Positions 49,279 to 57,761 of a stretch of DNA of 64,000 bases are shown here, in pieces. Both the position numbers and the translations under genes were made by a program. The notes below the pieces were generated by a model. The model was not told the DNA's origin, searched no databases, and worked only from the letters and a program-made list of their open reading frames with translations. Numbering within the stretch: position 1 is the stretch's first letter; every line of letters starts with the position of its first letter. The DNA comes from JBECKX01 sp964468475 (GTDB lineage: Bacteria; Zixibacteria; MSB-5A5; CAIYYT01), in contig CAYXUL010000013.1 of the NCBI GenBank assembly GCA_964468475.1, forward strand, positions 1 to 64,000. Direction: 5' to 3'.

Positions 49279-50604
49279 ATGCGATACGGCGAAGCAATAG
49301 ACTTTATCTTTAATCTCGAACTCTTCGGGATCAAAATGGGGCTCGATAACATCACGCGCTTCCTGCAGCATCTGGGGAATCCGCAGAACAGCTATCACAC
49401 TATTCACATCGGCGGGACCAATGGCAAAGGTTCGGTTGCGTCGATTTTGTACTCGATTTTGTGCGAAGCGGGATATTCCACGGGCGTATTCACCTCCCCT
49501 CATCTGGTCGACTATCGCGAACGGGTGCGCGCCAATGGCGGGCATATTGATAAGCGTTCCCTTGCCCGCTTCATAGAAGCAAATCAGCAATTCATCAAAG
49601 ACGCGCGCATTACCTTCTTTGAGATCTCGACTGCACTGGCGCTATGGTATTTCCGCGAGCAACAGGTTGATGTCGGCGTGGTGGAGGTCGGTCTCGGGGG
49701 ACGACTTGATGCCACAAATGTCCTCAACCCCGAAGTTTCGATCATAACCAACGTGGACTTTGATCATACAAAGATTCTCGGCAACACGCTGGAGAAGATT
49801 GCGTTTGAGAAGGCGGGAATCATAAAGCGCGATGTCCCGCTGATCACCGGCGAACGTCGCCCCGAAATCATCCGGCAATTCCGCACAATTTGCCACGAAC
49901 GGGGCACAACCCTGACGCGTGCGCGACGCCCGCGGCTCCCCTTCAGCGAACATAGGGGACTGATGGAGTTCCAGATCGCGTTCAACGGCACCGGGCCGCT
50001 GAGGCTGAGATCGCCGCTGGCGGGACCGCATCAACAGCGAAACATCGCAGTTGCTCTCAAATGTGTAGAAATCCTTAACAAGCGCGGTTGGGACATCAGT
50101 GAACCGGCAATTCAGCGTGGAGTACGAAAGAGCCGCTGGCCGGCTCGATTTCAGTTGGTGAGTCGCAGACCTACTATTATCTTGGACGTAGCGCATAATC
50201 TCGACGGCACCAGACAGCTGGTCAACACCTTCAGGCGACTCTATCCACACAAACGCGCTATCCTCGTATTCGGGCTGCTGCAACGTCCGGATCATGATAA
50301 GATCATGGAAGAGTATGCCCGCATTTGTCGTCGCGCCGTGATTACCCGGCCCGATACACCGCGCGCAGCGGAGATTGAGGGAATTATCTGGAGCGCAATT
50401 AACGCCGATCTCGATTTTGATGTCAAGTTCCACGTCGCCGATGCCGTCGACAGGGCGCTGAAACTGGCAGGTTCGGATGACATCATTCTGATAAGTGGAT
50501 CGCACTTTACGCTGGGTGAGGCAATCGGACGGCTTCATCATTTGCGCGATCGGGGGAAGTTGAAACTGATTCCTGCCGATATTACATTGATGAATGGCAA
50601 ATAA
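49279..50604 (+). CDS. folC: Folylpolyglutamate/dihydrofolate synthase
   Basis: FolC (441 residues) adds glutamates to folates and, in bacteria, usually also makes dihydrofolate. A Mur-ligase-type enzyme: LNIT-like segment KMGLDNITRFLQHLGNPQ, P-loop IHIGGTNGKGSVASIL, FTSPHLVDYRERVR, VEVGLGGRLDATNVL, TNVDFDHTKILGNTLEKIAFEKAGIIK and the C-terminal DVAHNLDGTRQLV. The gene follows accD by 56 bp, a linkage seen in many bacteria. The next gene starts inside its last 11 bases. Confidence 0.96.
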   Translation: MRYGEAIDFIFNLELFGIKMGLDNITRFLQHLGNPQNSYHTIHIGGTNGKGSVASILYSILCEAGYSTGVFTSPHLVDYRERVRANGGHIDKRSLARFIEANQQFIKDARITFFEISTALALWYFREQQVDVGVVEVGLGGRLDATNVLNPEVSIITNVDFDHTKILGNTLEKIAFEKAGIIKRDVPLITGERRPEIIRQFRTICHERGTTLTRARRPRLPFSEHRGLMEFQIAFNGTGPLRLRSPLAGPHQQRNIAVALKCVEILNKRGWDISEPAIQRGVRKSRWPARFQLVSRRPTIILDVAHNLDGTRQLVNTFRRLYPHKRAILVFGLLQRPDHDKIMEEYARICRRAVITRPDTPRAAEIEGIIWSAINADLDFDVKFHVADAVDRALKLAGSDDIILISGSHFTLGEAIGRLHHLRDRGKLKLIPADITLMNGK

Positions 50605-51970
50605 CCCACTACATAGCCGGGCGAACGATAGTCAGGCAAGCGATTCTGAACACCAGCCTAGGCCGTTAGGTGAGGAACCGGCCACTCCGAAGCAACTTTC
50701 GGAGTTGACTGAAGCCAACAAGCGGCTGAAGCGGAAGATATTCGATCTCTATACGATCTTCGAAATCTCCCGGCACCTCAATTCCGTGCTCGACACCGAA
50801 CAGCTTCTCGATGGCATCATCCTGACCTGTATCGGCCAGATGGGTGTTTCGGGAGCCGCCGTCTTCACCGTTCGCGGGCACGAAGGCTATGACTTGCAAC
50901 TCGCCAAGGAGAAGGGGCTTTCGCTCGATATCGACGACACGATGGTTATCAGCGAGAACAGCCCGATTCTCCAACTCTTCCACGCCGTGCATGGCAAGCC
51001 ACTCTCTTACGAGGCAATCGCCGGCAAAATCGGTGACAGCGAAGAAGTCAGCCTGCTGCAGACGATCGAGTGCGAGTATCTCATTCCCATGACCCTGCAG
51101 AATCGGATCCGGGGTTTGCTTTCGGTTACTAAGAAAATTTCCGGTACAGCGTTCTTCGAGGATGACCTCGAGTTCTTAGCGATCCTGGCCAATCAGCTTT
51201 CGGTGGCAGTCGAAAATGCGCGGCTGTTTGAATCTGAGAAAGCCGCCGTCAGGAAGCTCCATGAAGCGCAAATGCAGCTCGCGCAGGCCGAAAAGCTGGC
51301 GGCACTGGGGCAGCTTTCCGCGCGTGTAGCTCATGAGGTCAACAATCCGCTCGGAATCATCAAAAACTACCTGTTGATGTTCAGCCAGTCGGTTGAGAAA
51401 GAATCGGAACTGCAGGAATACCTGACTGTCGTCACGGAGGAAGTCGACAGAATTGCCGGCATCGTGCGCCAGTTGCTCAGCATGTTCAAGCCACGCAGCG
51501 ATGATTTTCGCGCGCTGTCGCTGGAAACGGTAATTGAGGAAACGATGTTGCTCATATCGCTTCAGGCACGCAAGCTCGATGTCGCCATTGAATGCAAGCT
51601 TCCTCGCAATCTGCCGTACGTCAGAGGTTCGTCGGAGCAACTCAAGCAGGTGTTCCTGAATCTCCTCATGAATGCGTGCGACTTCATGCCAAATGGCGGC
51701 AGTATCGTGATAACGGGAAATATCAACGGCGGCTCGGTCGAACTCCAGGTTACCGATACCGGTCCGGGATTACGAGAAGAGGACATTGACAGAGTGTTCG
51801 AGCCCTTTTTCACTACCAAGAGAGGCGGCATGGGCACGGGGCTTGGGCTAAGCGTCTGCGAGAGCATAATCAAAGCTCACAACGGAACGATCACCGCCTG
51901 CAACGATCCGGAAGCCGGCGCTAAATTCACTCTAACTCTTCCGATACATAGGAAAGATGGCACCAACTGA
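50594..51970 (+). CDS. Soluble GAF-domain sensor histidine kinase
   Basis: The 458-residue protein has a polar N-terminus, a short coiled coil (about 38-60), a GAF domain (about 60-210), HisKA with the H-box GQLSARVAHEVNNPLGIIKNYL (His near 242) and an HATPase domain (NLLMNACDFMPNGG, DTGPGLREEDIDRVFEPFFTTKRGGMGTGLGLSVCESI). No membrane helix, so it senses a cytoplasmic signal. The HEVNNP box is of the NtrB/HPK4 type, whose usual partners are NtrC-like regulators; such a regulator lies two genes downstream. Confidence 0.93.
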   Translation: MANNPLHSRANDSQASDSEHQPRPLGEEPATPKQLSELTEANKRLKRKIFDLYTIFEISRHLNSVLDTEQLLDGIILTCIGQMGVSGAAVFTVRGHEGYDLQLAKEKGLSLDIDDTMVISENSPILQLFHAVHGKPLSYEAIAGKIGDSEEVSLLQTIECEYLIPMTLQNRIRGLLSVTKKISGTAFFEDDLEFLAILANQLSVAVENARLFESEKAAVRKLHEAQMQLAQAEKLAALGQLSARVAHEVNNPLGIIKNYLLMFSQSVEKESELQEYLTVVTEEVDRIAGIVRQLLSMFKPRSDDFRALSLETVIEETMLLISLQARKLDVAIECKLPRNLPYVRGSSEQLKQVFLNLLMNACDFMPNGGSIVITGNINGGSVELQVTDTGPGLREEDIDRVFEPFFTTKRGGMGTGLGLSVCESIIKAHNGTITACNDPEAGAKFTLTLPIHRKDGTN

Positions 51971-54071
51971 CGTTACAGCAGCCACCGCAAGAATCTTAGT
52001 GGTGGATGACGAGAAGAGGATGTGCGACTCACTCGACGCACTCCTCACCAAAGCGGGCTATGCGGTAACAACTGCCGAGGACGGAGAGGAAGCGCTGACG
52101 CGATATCAAGACAGCGAGTTTGACCTGGTTATCAGTGATATCAAGCTGCCGAAGCTGGATGGTATTCAGCTGCTGCAGTCGATCCGTGAGGGCGATCCTG
52201 ACGCCATGGTGATCCTGATGACCGCGTATGCCTCCCTCGATACCGCTCTCGCAGCGATCAATATGGGTGCCTATGACTACCTGCTCAAGCCGATCGAGTT
52301 CACACAGTTGCGACTTGCCGCCAAGCGGGCTCTGGAGAAACGGGATCTGGAAATTGCTCAGAAACGCCTGCTGGCGGAGCTGCAGATCAAAAACGATTTG
52401 CTCAACCGGCGAATCGCGGAAGTGGATGCCCTTTATCAGGCAGGTGTGGTGTTGTCGCAGTCGCAGAATGTTAGCTCACTGTTGACGAAGATCATCGAGC
52501 TGGCCCTGAATGTAATCGGCGCCAACGTCGGCTCGGTGATGCTTCTCGATGAAAGCAAGGAGGAGTTGACTATCGCGGCGGCGGTGGGTACTTCAGAAGA
52601 AATGCGGAAGAAGGTACGATTGAAACTGGGCGAATCAATTGCCGGGTATGTCGCGCAAAACGGGGAACCGCTGCTGGTACAGGACATTAAATCTGACAAG
52701 CGCTTTTCGAAATTCGGTAAGGGCAAGTACGATACGAATTCTTTGATTTCGGTACCGCTGAAGTTGAAGGATCGAATTCTCGGCGTTCTCAATCTCTCCG
52801 ATCCTAAACACGGCACAGTTTTCGAAGAAAACGACCTGAAGTTGCTCGTCACCTTTGCTTCGCAAGCCGCTGTCGCAATTGATGATGCCGAAAACTTCGC
52901 GCGCTTGAGTCAGAAGCTCACCGAATTTGCTACCCTCTACGAACTTGCTACGAAGATCACCACAATTGACAACGCCGCTGACATGACCGACTTGATTCTC
53001 TCATCCTTAAAGCGAATTATGGAGGTCGATTTTACGATCTGGTTCGTCTGGAATGAGCGGTCGAAAACTCTGGAACTGCGTTATTGGGTTGGCTACGGTG
53101 CTCAGGAAGCGGGGAGCCTGAGCGGAATAAATCTGAAACTATCCGAAAAGGATGTTTTCCAATCGCAGGTAAGAGCGAAAGCGGTGGGATCTATGATCTC
53201 TGACATCCCGTCATTAAAAGAGTTCACCAATAGTCTCACCGTCGTTCCGATCATCACCAGCGGCTCCTTGCACGGACTCTTTTGTCTCGGCTCCAGCAAG
53301 GAGGCGGCCTTCTCTGAGAACGATGAATACATAGCTTCGATTGTTGCCTCTCAGGCGACTTCGATCTATGAACAGCAGCGCGCCGTTCTGAATGCCACCC
53401 GGCTGGTGACGATGGGGAAGATGATGTCGGAAATATCTCATGATCTCAAGAAGCCGCTAACGAACATCAGGGGTTCGCTACAGGTGATGCGCGAGCGCTG
53501 GCCCGAAATAACACAGTCGGACGAATTTTTCCATACCGCCGAAGAGGAGCTGGGGCGCCTGAACGAGTTAGTCAAGGAGCTAGTGGACTTTTCCAGTCCC
53601 ACGAAATACCAGTCAGAAGATAAGCGTCTTGAAGACCTAATCGAACGCGTAATCCGGTTGGTCGAGAATGATCTTAAGAAACATAACGTCGAAATCGTCA
53701 AGCAACTCGAAAGCGGCTTGCCACCTGTACCTGTGATTGAGAACAAGATAGTAGAGCTGCTTCTCAATCTGATTATAAACGCCATCGATGCTATGCCTGA
53801 GGGCGGTACCTTGACATTCGCAGGCAGAGCGCTTGAGCCGGTGGATGATAAAGGCCATCGCGTCGAACTACGGATTTCCGATACCGGTGTCGGCATTCCT
53901 CCCGAGCAAATCGACCGGATTTTCGATCGTTACTTCACTACCAAAGACACAGGCACCGGCCTGGGACTGGCGATTTGCGAACGTATCGTAATGGCCCACA
54001 ACGGCACTATCACCCTCGAAAGTGAGCAGGGGAAAGGGACCACTTTCGTTATCGAATTGCCTGTGGTTTGA
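51957..54071 (+). CDS. Receiver-GAF-GAF-histidine kinase hybrid
   Basis: The 704-residue protein combines an N-terminal receiver (DDE near 20, phospho-acceptor Asp in LVISDIKLPKLDG, TAYAS, LLKPIE), a coiled-coil linker (about 125-165), two GAF domains (about 165-315 and 325-470), HisKA with SEISHDLKKPLTNIRGSLQV and an HATPase domain with NLIINAIDAMPEGG, DTGVGIPPEQIDRIFDRYFTTKDTGTGLGLAI. With the receiver at the front it can be an intermediate that receives a phosphoryl group and controls its own kinase. It overlaps the previous kinase by 14 bases. No membrane segments. Confidence 0.93.
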   Translation: MAPTDVTAATARILVVDDEKRMCDSLDALLTKAGYAVTTAEDGEEALTRYQDSEFDLVISDIKLPKLDGIQLLQSIREGDPDAMVILMTAYASLDTALAAINMGAYDYLLKPIEFTQLRLAAKRALEKRDLEIAQKRLLAELQIKNDLLNRRIAEVDALYQAGVVLSQSQNVSSLLTKIIELALNVIGANVGSVMLLDESKEELTIAAAVGTSEEMRKKVRLKLGESIAGYVAQNGEPLLVQDIKSDKRFSKFGKGKYDTNSLISVPLKLKDRILGVLNLSDPKHGTVFEENDLKLLVTFASQAAVAIDDAENFARLSQKLTEFATLYELATKITTIDNAADMTDLILSSLKRIMEVDFTIWFVWNERSKTLELRYWVGYGAQEAGSLSGINLKLSEKDVFQSQVRAKAVGSMISDIPSLKEFTNSLTVVPIITSGSLHGLFCLGSSKEAAFSENDEYIASIVASQATSIYEQQRAVLNATRLVTMGKMMSEISHDLKKPLTNIRGSLQVMRERWPEITQSDEFFHTAEEELGRLNELVKELVDFSSPTKYQSEDKRLEDLIERVIRLVENDLKKHNVEIVKQLESGLPPVPVIENKIVELLLNLIINAIDAMPEGGTLTFAGRALEPVDDKGHRVELRISDTGVGIPPEQIDRIFDRYFTTKDTGTGLGLAICERIVMAHNGTITLESEQGKGTTFVIELPVV

Positions 54072-54371
54072 CTCTCTTCTGATGAACCTACAATTCTCCT
54101 GTCATATCCTCAACTCGACGGCATTTGCCCCAAACAGTTAAAGTGACGCTTTAAGCAACTCCCTCTGCATACCGATCACGAATGCTTTCACTAAATGTGA
54201 ATCATCTCTTCAAACGTCTGCATTCTAATGCTTGTCGCATTACAGCTTAGAATCGTGTTGCACCCAAGATTAAACAAAATAGTTTTGCCGGTGCAACATG
54301 TTGCATTCTTTTGGCAGACACTTGCTTAATCGCCGGGACGCTTTGCCGATAGAGTGAACAAGCGAGGAACT
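54072..54371. promoter_or_regulatory. 300-bp control region upstream of the NtrC-type regulator
   Basis: No gene is seen. The first 150 bp are plain. The second half contains TGTTGCAC (54256-54263), its exact inverse GTGCAACA (54291-54298) and TGTTGCAT (54299-54306); the last two form the perfect palindrome TGCAACATGTTGCA (54292-54305). TGGCA-to-TTGCT (54312-54326) resembles a sigma54 promoter, but the GG-GC spacing is 9 rather than 10. The short repeats are likely operators, possibly for the regulator itself. Confidence 0.5.
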
Positions 54372-55814
54372 ATGTCAGACAACAAGACGAAATTGTTGAT
54401 TATCGATGACGACCCCAAGGTCTCATGGATACTAAAAGAAGGCCTTAATTCCGACTATGATATTCTCACGGCCGGTGACGGAATTGAGGGCATTCAGATG
54501 GCATCCAAGGAGAAGCCGCAGCTAATCCTGCTCGATATCAAGATGCCGGGGATGAATGGTTTGGATGTCTTGCGGAAGATCAAGAAGTCTGATCTCAATA
54601 CCGACGTGATCATGCTGTCGGGGCAGGGCGAGACCGACACCGTAGTCGAAGCCGTCAGGCAGGGCGCCTTTTACTTCATCAACAAGCCGTTCGACGTGCG
54701 CGAGGTTGATCTGCAATTGCAGAAAGCTCTCGAACGTCGCGGCCTGATCAAGAAGATTGATGATTTGGAACGTTCGCAGGCAGCACAGAGCGTCTGGGAA
54801 GGTTTTGTCGGTGATTCGCCGGCAATGGTGGGGATCAGGAACCTGATCGAACAAGTGGCCGAAAGTGAGCTAACAGTGCTGGTCAGGGGTGAATCGGGTA
54901 CGGGCAAGGAAATCGTGGCTCGTATGCTGCACCAACTCTCCTCGCGCCGCTCAAATGCATTCATCAAAGTTAATTGCGCTGCAATCCCCCGTGAGTTGCT
55001 CGAGGCCGAACTTTTTGGGCATGAAAAAGGCGCATTCACCGGCGCGCATAAGAACAAGCCGGGGCGCTTTGAAACCGCCAACAAAGGTACGATTTTCCTC
55101 GATGAAATCGGCGACATGTCGTTTGAGCTGCAATCAAAGCTGCTGCAGGTTCTCGAACAACAGGAATTCATGCGCGTCGGCGGAATCTCCACGATCAAAG
55201 TTGATGTACGCATCATCTGCGCAACCAATCGTGATCTCGAGGAAGCCATCCTGGAACGCGCATTTCGCGATGATCTCTTCTATCGACTGAATGAAATTAC
55301 TGTCAATTTGCCTCCGCTGCGCGAGCGCCCCGAGGACGTTCCGCTGCTGGTAAATCACTTCCTTACCAAGTACAATCAGCTTTACAACCGCGAAGATTCC
55401 TCTGTCAGCTCAGAATGCATATCAACCATGCAGCAGTACAATTGGCCCGGCAATGTGCGTCAGTTAGAGAATCTCATTAAGCAATATGTTGTAAGGCAAG
55501 ACGAGGCAGTGATATACGAGATGATGAAACACGGACCGACAGCTCCCATGAGAAGCTCAAATTCACCAGGTGCTACACAGTCGGGCGCCGCACGTACCGC
55601 GACTCAATCAGGGCGGCCGGAGCCCGATGAGAAGCACGGTTTCTCGCTCAAGAAGCGAATCGCCGAAACTGTAGCGGATGAGGAGAAGCGCTTAATCGCT
55701 GAAGTCTTGCGCAGAACCAATTGGAATCGGCGCAAGGCGGCACAAATGCTCGAAATCTCGTATCGGTCCCTGCTGTACAAAATTAAAGAGTACAAGCTGA
55801 ACGAAGTCGAATAA
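54372..55814 (+). CDS. NtrC-family sigma54-dependent response regulator
   Basis: The 480-residue activator has a receiver (phospho-acceptor Asp55), an AAA+ domain with Walker A beginning at Gly173 (GESGTGKE), the sigma54-contacting GAFTGA loop at 220-225, and GTIFLDEIGDMSFELQSKLL; then a linker rich in Ser, Pro and Gly, and a C-terminal Fis-type helix-turn-helix (NRRKAAQMLEISYRSLLYKIKEY). It should bind enhancer sites and open sigma54 promoters when phosphorylated; candidate enhancers and a -24/-12 promoter lie on both sides. ATG 54372 has GAGGA 5 bases upstream and is preferred to GTG 54354. Confidence 0.95.
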   Translation: MSDNKTKLLIIDDDPKVSWILKEGLNSDYDILTAGDGIEGIQMASKEKPQLILLDIKMPGMNGLDVLRKIKKSDLNTDVIMLSGQGETDTVVEAVRQGAFYFINKPFDVREVDLQLQKALERRGLIKKIDDLERSQAAQSVWEGFVGDSPAMVGIRNLIEQVAESELTVLVRGESGTGKEIVARMLHQLSSRRSNAFIKVNCAAIPRELLEAELFGHEKGAFTGAHKNKPGRFETANKGTIFLDEIGDMSFELQSKLLQVLEQQEFMRVGGISTIKVDVRIICATNRDLEEAILERAFRDDLFYRLNEITVNLPPLRERPEDVPLLVNHFLTKYNQLYNREDSSVSSECISTMQQYNWPGNVRQLENLIKQYVVRQDEAVIYEMMKHGPTAPMRSSNSPGATQSGAARTATQSGRPEPDEKHGFSLKKRIAETVADEEKRLIAEVLRRTNWNRRKAAQMLEISYRSLLYKIKEYKLNEVE

Positions 55815-56115
55815 ACTCTCGTCTCTGTAAACGAGTTGCGCCTATTATGAACAGTTGTGCACAACTCATTTTTGGGAGGTGTGGAAAACCTCGACGCGTC
55901 AAAGAATAGCTGCAGGCAGAACTGTCGGTAAGACGCTGTAAGCAGCGATGAATTAGGAGCGTCGGAGGGTCGCTCCGCAACTCCTCAAAATATGGTCAAA
56001 ACTGGTTCTTCGCCGGAACCATGTGGCAAGGTTTTTGCTCTTAGTAGTTAGGACGCGGGACGCGTCTTAACTCAATCAGCTATGAGGATTAACACTTTTT
56101 CGGAGAGTTCAAACA
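55815..56115. promoter_or_regulatory. 301-bp control region with palindromes and sigma54 promoter
   Basis: No gene is seen. In order: a CTCGT/ACGAG hairpin just after the stop; the perfect 14-bp palindrome AGTTGTGCACAACT (55853-55866), about 170 bp upstream of the promoter, a fitting enhancer distance; inverted repeats GGAGCG/CGCTCC and TGGTTC/GAACCA (56003-56021); the sigma54 promoter (56024-56039); and GACGCG/CGCGTC (56052-56066), a 6-bp hairpin that would lie at the very 5' end of the mRNA. Confidence 0.6.
56024..56039 (+). promoter_or_regulatory. Sigma54 (-24/-12) promoter
   Basis: TGGCAAGGTTTTTGCT has GG and GC separated by exactly 10 bases and matches TGGCAN7TTGCW. Transcription should start near 56050 and run into the gene at 56116. 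It lies directly downstream of an NtrC-type activator gene. Confidence 0.8.
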
Positions 56116-56565
56116 GTGCAGATGGGCTCAGCTACAAATGGATTTATTGAACGCACACGACAGGAGTTAAGTCGTGCTGAGCGTTACTGCCTTTTCCTCT
56201 CGATCATGTTGATCGATCTTAGCGAGTTTTCTCGGGCTTTGGGCAAGCGAAAGAATGTCTCAGCGGCTGCCGCTGAATCGCTGGCAGAACGGCTGGAAAA
56301 CGGCCTGCGTCAAACAGTGCGCGATTCAGATGTCGTCGCCTCGTTTGACCGCAATCGAGTGGGGCTTCTCCTGATGGAAACTTCGCGGACAGGTCTAAAG
56401 GTAGTAAAGGAAAGAATCGAGGGGTTTCTGCGAGATTATCTTCGCGGTGCGTTTCAGATTCCCTTTGAACCCGTTTATCAAATCAAAGCGGCTTCGTTCC
56501 CGGAGGAACCAGATACTTTCGGGAAACTTACAAAGTTCGACATCGCGGCTCAGCAGGAAGCCTAG
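56116..56565 (+). CDS. Degenerate GGDEF-like domain protein
   Basis: The 149-residue protein looks like the core of a diguanylate-cyclase fold: ERTRQELSRAERYCLFLSIMLIDLSEFSRALG, then SLAERLENGLRQTVRDSDVVASFDRNRVGLLL, and a helix VVKERIEGFL. The GG(D/E)EF loop is replaced by FDRNRVG, so it should not make cyclic di-GMP; it may bind nucleotide or act as a partner. There is no sensor or membrane domain. GTG 56116 has GGAGAG at good spacing; ATG 56122 is the alternative. It is the only gene directly behind the sigma54 promoter. Confidence 0.7.
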   Translation: MQMGSATNGFIERTRQELSRAERYCLFLSIMLIDLSEFSRALGKRKNVSAAAAESLAERLENGLRQTVRDSDVVASFDRNRVGLLLMETSRTGLKVVKERIEGFLRDYLRGAFQIPFEPVYQIKAASFPEEPDTFGKLTKFDIAAQQEA

Positions 56566-56656
56566 CGGGCAGAAGCATATTTCGGATTTTTCGCCGTTCC
56601 TGGCGTGAGGTAAAAAGGGAGAGGGCAGATATCCGTTGTCTGTGGGTAGGTATCAC

Positions 56657-57037
56657 CTAGAGGCGGTTTTCAAGTGCCAGGTTAACAACTTCCTTTAACT
56701 CATCGAACGGTACGGGCTTACTGATATAAAGTGCACCGCCCTCGCGCGTGCTGAGCATGGCGTCATCTTCGCGATCCTTGCCGCTAACAAACACTACCGG
56801 GATTCTCTCGGTTCTGGGATTCAATTTCATTCGTCGACAAAACTCGTAGCCATCCAGCTCCGGCATCATGATATCAAGTAAGACCAGGTTCGGGGGCGTC
56901 TCTTCCAACGCCCGTAACGCGGCGTTTGCGTCCGTATAGCCACTTGCCTGGAATCCAGCTGAATTGAGGTAGTCGACAAAAGTACTTATGACTCCTTCCT
57001 CGTCATCGACTATCATTATTCTTGGTTGTTCCGACAT
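56657..57037 (-). CDS. Single-domain response regulator (CheY-like)
   Basis: The 126-residue protein is a lone receiver: IMIVDDEEGVISTFVDYL, phospho-acceptor Asp near 54 in LVLLDIMMPELDGYEF, VVFVSGKDRE and YISKPVPFDELKEVV. With no output domain it must act by protein contact or in a phosphorelay with the kinases nearby. GAGGGAGA lies upstream of the ATG. The unknown 196-residue gene precedes it by 17 bp on the same strand. Confidence 0.92.
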   Translation of the reverse strand: MSEQPRIMIVDDEEGVISTFVDYLNSAGFQASGYTDANAALRALEETPPNLVLLDIMMPELDGYEFCRRMKLNPRTERIPVVFVSGKDREDDAMLSTREGGALYISKPVPFDELKEVVNLALENRL

Positions 57038-57053
57038 ATCAATCTCCCTCTGC

Positions 57054-57644
57054 TCAATTGCCGGTTAGCGCCTGTCGCAGAAAGCGGGTTTCGAGCTGAA
57101 CCAGGCTCTCGTGATCACATTTGCAGGCGAACGTGACAGCAAGCTTGAAGCTGGTTGAAGTTGAATCCGAATCTGATAACCCGAGACGCGCCGTTCGCTT
57201 AGACTTGATAAGTTTCATTCCCTCACCCGGAAGATTTATCGCTTCCAGGATGAAGCGGTGCAAGAGGTAGAGATCGAAGAAGCAGGTCACTTTCAACGAA
57301 AAAGTTGTGCGCTCGTCGTTGCATTCATATCGCGGAGCTTGCGTGGGCGGTACGCGTAGCTCTGGAATCCTTGAGGGCCGCGTGCGATAGCCCTGCCGCC
57401 GCAGGATTTTCTCCGGCACATTGAATCCAACGATCATGCTTGAAAGTGTATTCGGCACCAGGGCGCACTTGCATTCAATAGCGTTAAAGAGCTCGAACAC
57501 TTTTTCAGGATCGGCGCAGTGTAGCACCTGACGCGCTACTGTCTGGCAGACGTCTGCGAAATCATTGTAAGAGCGGACCAGATAGCGCGCCAGCTTCAAT
57601 CTGCCATAATTAGCAAGTATGATTTGTTTGGTGGTGCTTTCCAT
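57054..57644 (-). CDS. Protein of unknown function next to receiver
   Basis: The 196-residue protein is not recognised. It starts MESTTKQIILANYGRLKLARYLVRSYNDFADVC and contains seven cysteines (including ECKC and CKCD), no membrane helix and no signal peptide; the N-terminal half is helical and the rest seems beta-rich with charged loops. Length, base composition and codon use look like its neighbours. It shares a strand and probably a transcript with the following CheY-like gene, so it may be an output or target of signalling; this is only suggested by position. Confidence 0.6.
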   Translation of the reverse strand: MESTTKQIILANYGRLKLARYLVRSYNDFADVCQTVARQVLHCADPEKVFELFNAIECKCALVPNTLSSMIVGFNVPEKILRRQGYRTRPSRIPELRVPPTQAPRYECNDERTTFSLKVTCFFDLYLLHRFILEAINLPGEGMKLIKSKRTARLGLSDSDSTSTSFKLAVTFACKCDHESLVQLETRFLRQALTGN

Positions 57645-57761
57645 GACACTGGTTACCGAGATGCCCCCGTCACCCGGATAGTATTTAATATCGGAATTAT
57701 GTGCGTTTTGCTTGATACCGAGCTTCTCAGATACTGCTTACCAATCTCGAAGATACCTGTA

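Noticed and set aside
49642..50541. Long minus-strand open frame opposite folC
   Set aside because: Antisense shadow of a conserved gene, with no recognisable protein features.
54312..54326. TGGCAGACACTTGCT as a second sigma54 promoter before the NtrC-type gene
   Set aside because: The GG and GC are 9 bases apart instead of 10; this spacing usually abolishes sigma54 binding. Kept only as a remark in the control-region entry.
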